64,000 bases of DNA, taken from JADFXI01 sp963784135. Lineage in GTDB: Bacteria; Nitrospirota; Thermodesulfovibrionia; Thermodesulfovibrionales; Dissulfurispiraceae. Shown here in pieces: positions 60,048 through 64,000 of the stretch (position 1 is the first letter of the stretch; each line of letters begins with the position of its first letter). The position numbers were made by a program, and so were the translations under genes. The notes beneath the pieces are model-generated. The model was not told the DNA's origin. It made no database searches and saw only the letters and a program-made list of their open reading frames with translations. The DNA is taken from the NCBI GenBank assembly GCA_963784135.1, contig CAWAQG010000012.1, forward strand, positions 296,503-360,502, read 5' to 3'.

Positions 60048-61945
60048 ATCATTCTTCCTCTAAAATTCGACATGGATTGACCTTTGCGCCTGAGATAGAG
60101 AACAAAACTGAAAGGAGCAACAGACAGCAGACTCCCGGGCCCGTCATATTCCGGCCCCGTCGCCAATCCTCCGTTTCCACTCTGCGGATGCGACGATGAT
60201 TCTACTATCTTGTCCCACGCACCCTGAAACCGCCATGGTATAAATACCGTTTTTTCATTAAAACCGGCCAAGCTTACAAGCTCATCATCGTCGTCCCATC
60301 TTTTCACCACTAATACTTTTTCGAATTCAAGAGCGGTCACTTCCATTTTTTTCTTATCAGGCCTGTTGAGAAGCGGTATTTCTTTCCTGAGCCGCAGCAG
60401 TTTCCTGTAGAATTCAAAAAGAATTTTATGATTTCCAAGTTTATGCAGTTCAATATGGAGCTTTGAGTCCAGGAATGTGTTCTCAGCCTGAGGGTCGGAC
60501 AACCCTTCCTGCCAACCAAAAGCGGCAAACTCTTCTCTCCTGCCCTTTCGAACATTTTCTATGAGGCTGCTGTCGGTGTGACTGATAAAATAGTGGAAGC
60601 CCGCAGTTTCTCCATACTCTTCGCCCATAAACAACAAGGGTATAAACGGCGACAGAACAACTATGGCTGCACAGAGCTTGAGTTTTTCAAGCGATTGGGT
60701 CTGACTCAACCTGTCGCTTCTCATTCTGTTTCCCACCTGGTCGTGATTTTGAGAATAAACAATGAATTTAGTTGGCGGAATGGATTTTGAGATGCTGCCA
60801 TGATGCCTTCTTCTGAATTTTGAATATTGGCCGGAATAAACAAAACCATCACTGAAAGCCTTTTTCAAATGCTTTATTCCCCCAAAATCTTCATAGTATG
60901 ATTGATCTTCGCATGTAATCAATGCGTGAAGAGCATGATGGAAATCATCATTCCACAAAGCGTCAATGCCATACCCTCCGGCTTTATGCGCTTTGATAAT
61001 GCGAACATCATTAAGATCGCTCTCCGCGATAATATAGACGTTCCTGCCTGACGCTTTTCCCGAATTATGGACAACATCCGCCAGTTCACGTAAAAAATGC
61101 CTGGCGCTGAAATCAAAGATCCCATGAACAGCATCCAACCTCAAAGCGTCGATATGATATTCGGTCAACCAATATAGGGCATTATCAATGAAAAATCTCC
61201 TTACTTCATCGCTGTAGGGCCCATCGAAATTTACCGCCATCCCCCAGGGGGTCTTATATTTATCAGTGAAGTAGTAGCCATAATTGTCGAGATAATTGCC
61301 TTCAGGTCCTAGGTGATTGTAAACAACATCAAGGATGACCGATAAACCCCGGCCATGGCAGGAATCGACCAGTGTTTTCAGTCCTGTCGGTCCGCCATAA
61401 GAATTTTGGGGCGCAAAAGGATACGCTCCGTCATATCCCCAATTTCTCGGTCCTGGGAATTGCGCGACAGGCATTATTTCTATTGCGGTAATCCCAAGCT
61501 CAATCAAATAACCGAGTCTCGCTGCAACGGCTTCAAATGTCCCTTCCTCTGTAAAAGTACCGGTGTGAAGTTCATAGATAATGAGGTCCTCTTCAGCTTT
61601 GCCCTTCCAGTCATTATCATGCCATTCAAAGGTTCGGGGATCGACGATCTCGGATGGGCCATGGACGCCTTCGGGTTGGAAACGGGACGCAGGATCAGGG
61701 TATTGATAAATTCCGTCGAGGACATATAAGTACCGGTCGCCTGCTGAAAGGCCGTCTGCCGGGGCAGTAAAATATCCCCCCGGACTTCCTGAAAGATACA
61801 ATGACTGTTCTTTCCCGCTTGTCACAATCCTGACGGCAACTTCCCTCGCCTTTGGCGCCCATACCCTGAATTGCAGCTTCCCGTTCGTGAAAGAAGCGCC
61901 AAGATCAAGCTGCCAATACGCTTTAGTAATAGGTCGGCTGTCCAT
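60035..61945 (-). CDS. treZ: Malto-oligosyltrehalose trehalohydrolase
   Basis: This 636-residue GH13 enzyme has an N-terminal CBM48-like domain (FTNGKLQFRVWAPKAREVAV), YELHTGTFTEEGTFEAV, GYDGAYPFAPQNSYGGPTGL, VILDVVYNHLGPEGNYL, DALRLDAVHGIFD (nucleophile Asp) and SQNHDQVGNR. It releases trehalose from TreY's product. Operon order is treT, treZ, treY. Confidence 0.95.
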   Translation of the reverse strand: MDSRPITKAYWQLDLGASFTNGKLQFRVWAPKAREVAVRIVTSGKEQSLYLSGSPGGYFTAPADGLSAGDRYLYVLDGIYQYPDPASRFQPEGVHGPSEIVDPRTFEWHDNDWKGKAEEDLIIYELHTGTFTEEGTFEAVAARLGYLIELGITAIEIMPVAQFPGPRNWGYDGAYPFAPQNSYGGPTGLKTLVDSCHGRGLSVILDVVYNHLGPEGNYLDNYGYYFTDKYKTPWGMAVNFDGPYSDEVRRFFIDNALYWLTEYHIDALRLDAVHGIFDFSARHFLRELADVVHNSGKASGRNVYIIAESDLNDVRIIKAHKAGGYGIDALWNDDFHHALHALITCEDQSYYEDFGGIKHLKKAFSDGFVYSGQYSKFRRRHHGSISKSIPPTKFIVYSQNHDQVGNRMRSDRLSQTQSLEKLKLCAAIVVLSPFIPLLFMGEEYGETAGFHYFISHTDSSLIENVRKGRREEFAAFGWQEGLSDPQAENTFLDSKLHIELHKLGNHKILFEFYRKLLRLRKEIPLLNRPDKKKMEVTALEFEKVLVVKRWDDDDELVSLAGFNEKTVFIPWRFQGAWDKIVESSSHPQSGNGGLATGPEYDGPGSLLSVAPFSFVLYLRRKGQSMSNFRGRMIWKS

Positions 61946-61969
61946 TATTCAAAAATGAGGTCGCCCGGA

Positions 61970-63181
61970 TCAAAGTTCGTAAAAATCTCTGCCGGGATCT
62001 TCCATCGAGTACCAGAGCGCGAGATAATCTCGCATTTGCCGCGTAATGAGAAAATTGCTTCTCACATACTCTTTGCCCTGCTCTCCCATGCTTCTCGCCA
62101 TTTCTGGATTGTTCAGCAGTTGGCGCGCCCGGAAAGCGGCGCCCTCTTCGGAATGAACGAGAAATCCTGAAACTCCATGCGTTATCTGCAAAGGAATACC
62201 CCCTGCCGCTCCGCCGATAACGGGTTTCCCCTTCCAGAGCGATTCAGAAACTGTCAGGCCGAACCCTTCTTTAAGGGACTTTTGAAAAATTATCGTGGCC
62301 GCACGCTGCAGGGCATTGATCTCCACATCGCTGAAAGGGGGGAGCAGCAGGATATGAATATCAGGGTCATCTGATGCAAACGATGTTACCTCGGCCAGGA
62401 CTGTTGCTCCTTCAGGATCATCGAGAGCAGGGCTTCCCGCAAGCACAAGGATACAATCGTTATACTTTTTCACCATGCGGTAGGCTTTTACGACGCCGGT
62501 GGGGTCCTTGAACCGGTCAAACCTCGATACTTGCAGAAGAATAGGCCTGTCAACCGGAATTTTCAGCTTTTCCATCACCTTATGGATATCTTCGCCTGAA
62601 AGGTCCCTGTTCTTATCGCTAAGAGGGTCTATTGACGGCGTAATGATGAACTGGCTGATCGGGATTGCCCTTGAGAAACGCGCTACGGAGAAAATAGCGG
62701 CATCGTATTTTTCACAATACTTTCCAAGTGATTCAAATACCCCGCGTGCGGGGTTTGACAGATCGATATGGCAGCGCCAGAACCATTTGCCGTCTTTTTT
62801 GAAATCTATCAGCGGCGCCGGTTGAGGGTCGTGAATAAGCACTGCGTCTGCGGAAAGGTCCAATTTTTCGGCATTATTCCTGTTGACCTCATAATGGTGC
62901 TGCCACATTTCATCGGTTATTGTCTCCGCCTGACCCTGCAGGGCATTGTGCATTTTTTTTGTAGTATCAAAGAATTTATCATCCCCTTCGATAACTTCCC
63001 ACCTGGCTTCGATCCCGAGCCCTTGCAGCATGGGGACCATCCTCTGCAGTATTTCGGCAACACCGCCGCCTGAGCGTGTCGAATTGATATGGAGAAATCT
63101 TTTTCGGGCCAATTTTTCCCCGAGCCTTTTCAGGAGCAGCAGGTCTCCTTTGGGAGCGATGCCCTGATATTGTTCGATCAT
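61970..63181 (-). CDS. treT: Trehalose synthase TreT (GT4 family)
   Basis: This 403-residue GT-B glycosyltransferase has FLHINSTRSGGGVAEILQRM and GIEARWEVIEGDDKFFDTTK near the N-terminus, WFWRCHIDLSNPARGVFESL, LLQVSRFDRFKDPTGVVKAY and EGFGLTVSESLWKGKPVIGG, the TreT pattern. TreT joins NDP-glucose and glucose to trehalose, and can run backwards. With TreYZ it gives two routes to or from trehalose in one operon. Confidence 0.92.
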   Translation of the reverse strand: MIEQYQGIAPKGDLLLLKRLGEKLARKRFLHINSTRSGGGVAEILQRMVPMLQGLGIEARWEVIEGDDKFFDTTKKMHNALQGQAETITDEMWQHHYEVNRNNAEKLDLSADAVLIHDPQPAPLIDFKKDGKWFWRCHIDLSNPARGVFESLGKYCEKYDAAIFSVARFSRAIPISQFIITPSIDPLSDKNRDLSGEDIHKVMEKLKIPVDRPILLQVSRFDRFKDPTGVVKAYRMVKKYNDCILVLAGSPALDDPEGATVLAEVTSFASDDPDIHILLLPPFSDVEINALQRAATIIFQKSLKEGFGLTVSESLWKGKPVIGGAAGGIPLQITHGVSGFLVHSEEGAAFRARQLLNNPEMARSMGEQGKEYVRSNFLITRQMRDYLALWYSMEDPGRDFYEL

Positions 63182-63182
63182 A

Positions 63183-63854
63183 TTACAAACCCTCCATGTT
63201 GCTCCTTACCGTCTGTTCGACTGCGGTGACTATGTAATCCCTGATTCGGTCCAACGAGTGCATAAAGGGGTCGATCGCCCGGATCTTTTCGGCAAGTGCC
63301 TTTTCCTCAAGAGAATCCTCTATCCAAAGGGAAAAGTCATCCTTCGCCTTCTGCACCCGTGCTTCATAAAAATGGTAATAGACAGAAGAGATGTCCACAT
63401 ATTTAATTCCGAAAAGGAACTCCGCGAGGTTGCGCGCCTTGATGCCCACAGGAAATGTAAAAGTTACAGTTTCCTCAAAATAAAACTCATGCCCGGGCCC
63501 GACCTCGCGGGGCTCGGGGAATTGTTTCTGGTAAGAGTCAAGCACCGCAAGCAGTTCGTTTCTCAGGCTCGAGATGTCCTTGAAGGCATACGGGTCCACG
63601 TTTGACAGCTGTTCGGCAAGTGCCCGCTCCTCAAGGAATTCTCCAGCCCACCGTGCAAATTCATTTGTGTACTCGCTTAATTCCTGCTTCAGAAAATATT
63701 GATAGATGTGGTAGTAAAGGGACTTCTCGCTGATGTCTACCAGCAGGCGACGGAATTCTCTAAGGGTTGAGGCTTTCTTTCCGGTTGATTTGCGGATGAT
63801 TGCGCATTCCTTGAATTCAAATCCCCCCTTTCTTCTCTCCACGTTCTGTGCCAT
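63183..63854 (-). CDS. DUF5752-like protein with two similar halves
   Basis: This 223-residue protein has two repeats of one domain: the first around KKASTLREFRRLLVDISEKS and SLYYHIYQYFLKQELSEYTN, the second around GIKARNLAEFLFGIKYVDIS and SVYYHFYEARVQKAKDDFSL, each followed by a short Glu-rich helix ending EEKALAE/EERALAE. ATG 63854 follows GAGGA by 6 bases, so the longer frame from 63944 is rejected. It lies 1 base before treT and probably modulates trehalose or glycogen metabolism; such DUF5752 proteins often sit beside GT4 genes. Confidence 0.75.
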   Translation of the reverse strand: MAQNVERRKGGFEFKECAIIRKSTGKKASTLREFRRLLVDISEKSLYYHIYQYFLKQELSEYTNEFARWAGEFLEERALAEQLSNVDPYAFKDISSLRNELLAVLDSYQKQFPEPREVGPGHEFYFEETVTFTFPVGIKARNLAEFLFGIKYVDISSVYYHFYEARVQKAKDDFSLWIEDSLEEKALAEKIRAIDPFMHSLDRIRDYIVTAVEQTVRSNMEGL

Positions 63855-64000
63855 AAATGTCCTCAAGGGTCCGCGCAAAAACAGTTTATTCAAAAGAAAG
63901 TCTAAATAAACAATCGCACGAAATAAATCCCTTGTCAATATCATATGATTCTTGACGCCGCTCCTGCAGGGTCATATTGCCCGACGGCCCGCGTTGCCTG

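Overview
The window reads as a bacterial chromosome (or large replicon) carrying a mobile element, followed by ordinary housekeeping DNA. The phylum cannot be proven from sequence alone. The mix of a small orphan FlgC-like rod protein, a triheme cytochrome, TreT next to TreYZ, a DUF5752-like protein and an HrcA/CIRCE-controlled groESL would fit Nitrospirota or a related deep-branching Gram-negative. That placement is inference.

Region 1 (1-28.1 kb) is the mobile element. A left fringe holds a Phd/YefM-type antitoxin, a glycine-rich secreted protein and a BrnT-like toxin/antitoxin pair. Next come a type IV pilin cluster (2.7-7.9 kb: prepilin, pilin-like protein, two divergent PilB/PilT ATPases, a periplasmic coiled-coil protein) and an F-type conjugation block (9.0-21.2 kb: TraU, TraF, a TraH-position protein, TraG, two small membrane proteins, lytic transglycosylase, canonical PilT, TraC/VirB4 ATPase, VirD4/TraD coupling protein, Replic_Relax-like protein). 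A ParE/RelE-RHH toxin-antitoxin module bounded by an 18-bp inverted repeat sits between the two blocks. The transfer block is followed, with no other gene between, by a periplasmic coiled-coil protein and then by an intact-looking 1092-residue homologue of the RNA polymerase beta-prime subunit. Convergent to it is a ParM/ParR-like segregation operon with a candidate iteron array upstream. No relaxase of a classical family, no integrase, no Rep protein and no rpoB partner is visible in the window.

Region 2 (28.1-33.6 kb) is a string of short transcription units, each closed by a strong hairpin terminator: two tiny proteins, an HD-domain dNTP triphosphohydrolase, a frameshifted phospholipase-D protein and a small amphipathic protein. 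A badly decayed chemoreceptor gene and a DUF3147-like membrane protein follow.

Region 3 (33.6-64 kb) is chromosomal. Two near-identical copies of one 1.37-kb IS, in the same orientation, flank roughly 12.5 kb of core genes: OYE-type reductase, rhomboid, groES-groEL with CIRCE, mltG, ispG, FlgC-like protein, YopX-like protein, a frameshifted CysRS-like gene coupled to a MATE exporter, a broken histidine kinase, tRNA-Arg(ACG) and rluD. After the second IS come gatA-gatB, a triheme cytochrome, ilvE, a DsrE-like protein, a 176-bp element with 29-bp inverted repeats, a glycosyltransferase/radical-SAM/TPR cluster, and a trehalose operon (DUF5752-like protein, treT, treZ, treY) on the minus strand.

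The most novel item is the element-borne RpoC homologue. Every catalytic and zinc-binding motif I can check is present, so a conjugative element appears to carry its own catalytic RNA polymerase subunit. A second theme is gene decay: several otherwise conserved genes are broken by single-base changes, mostly in short homopolymer runs. These should first be checked against reads.
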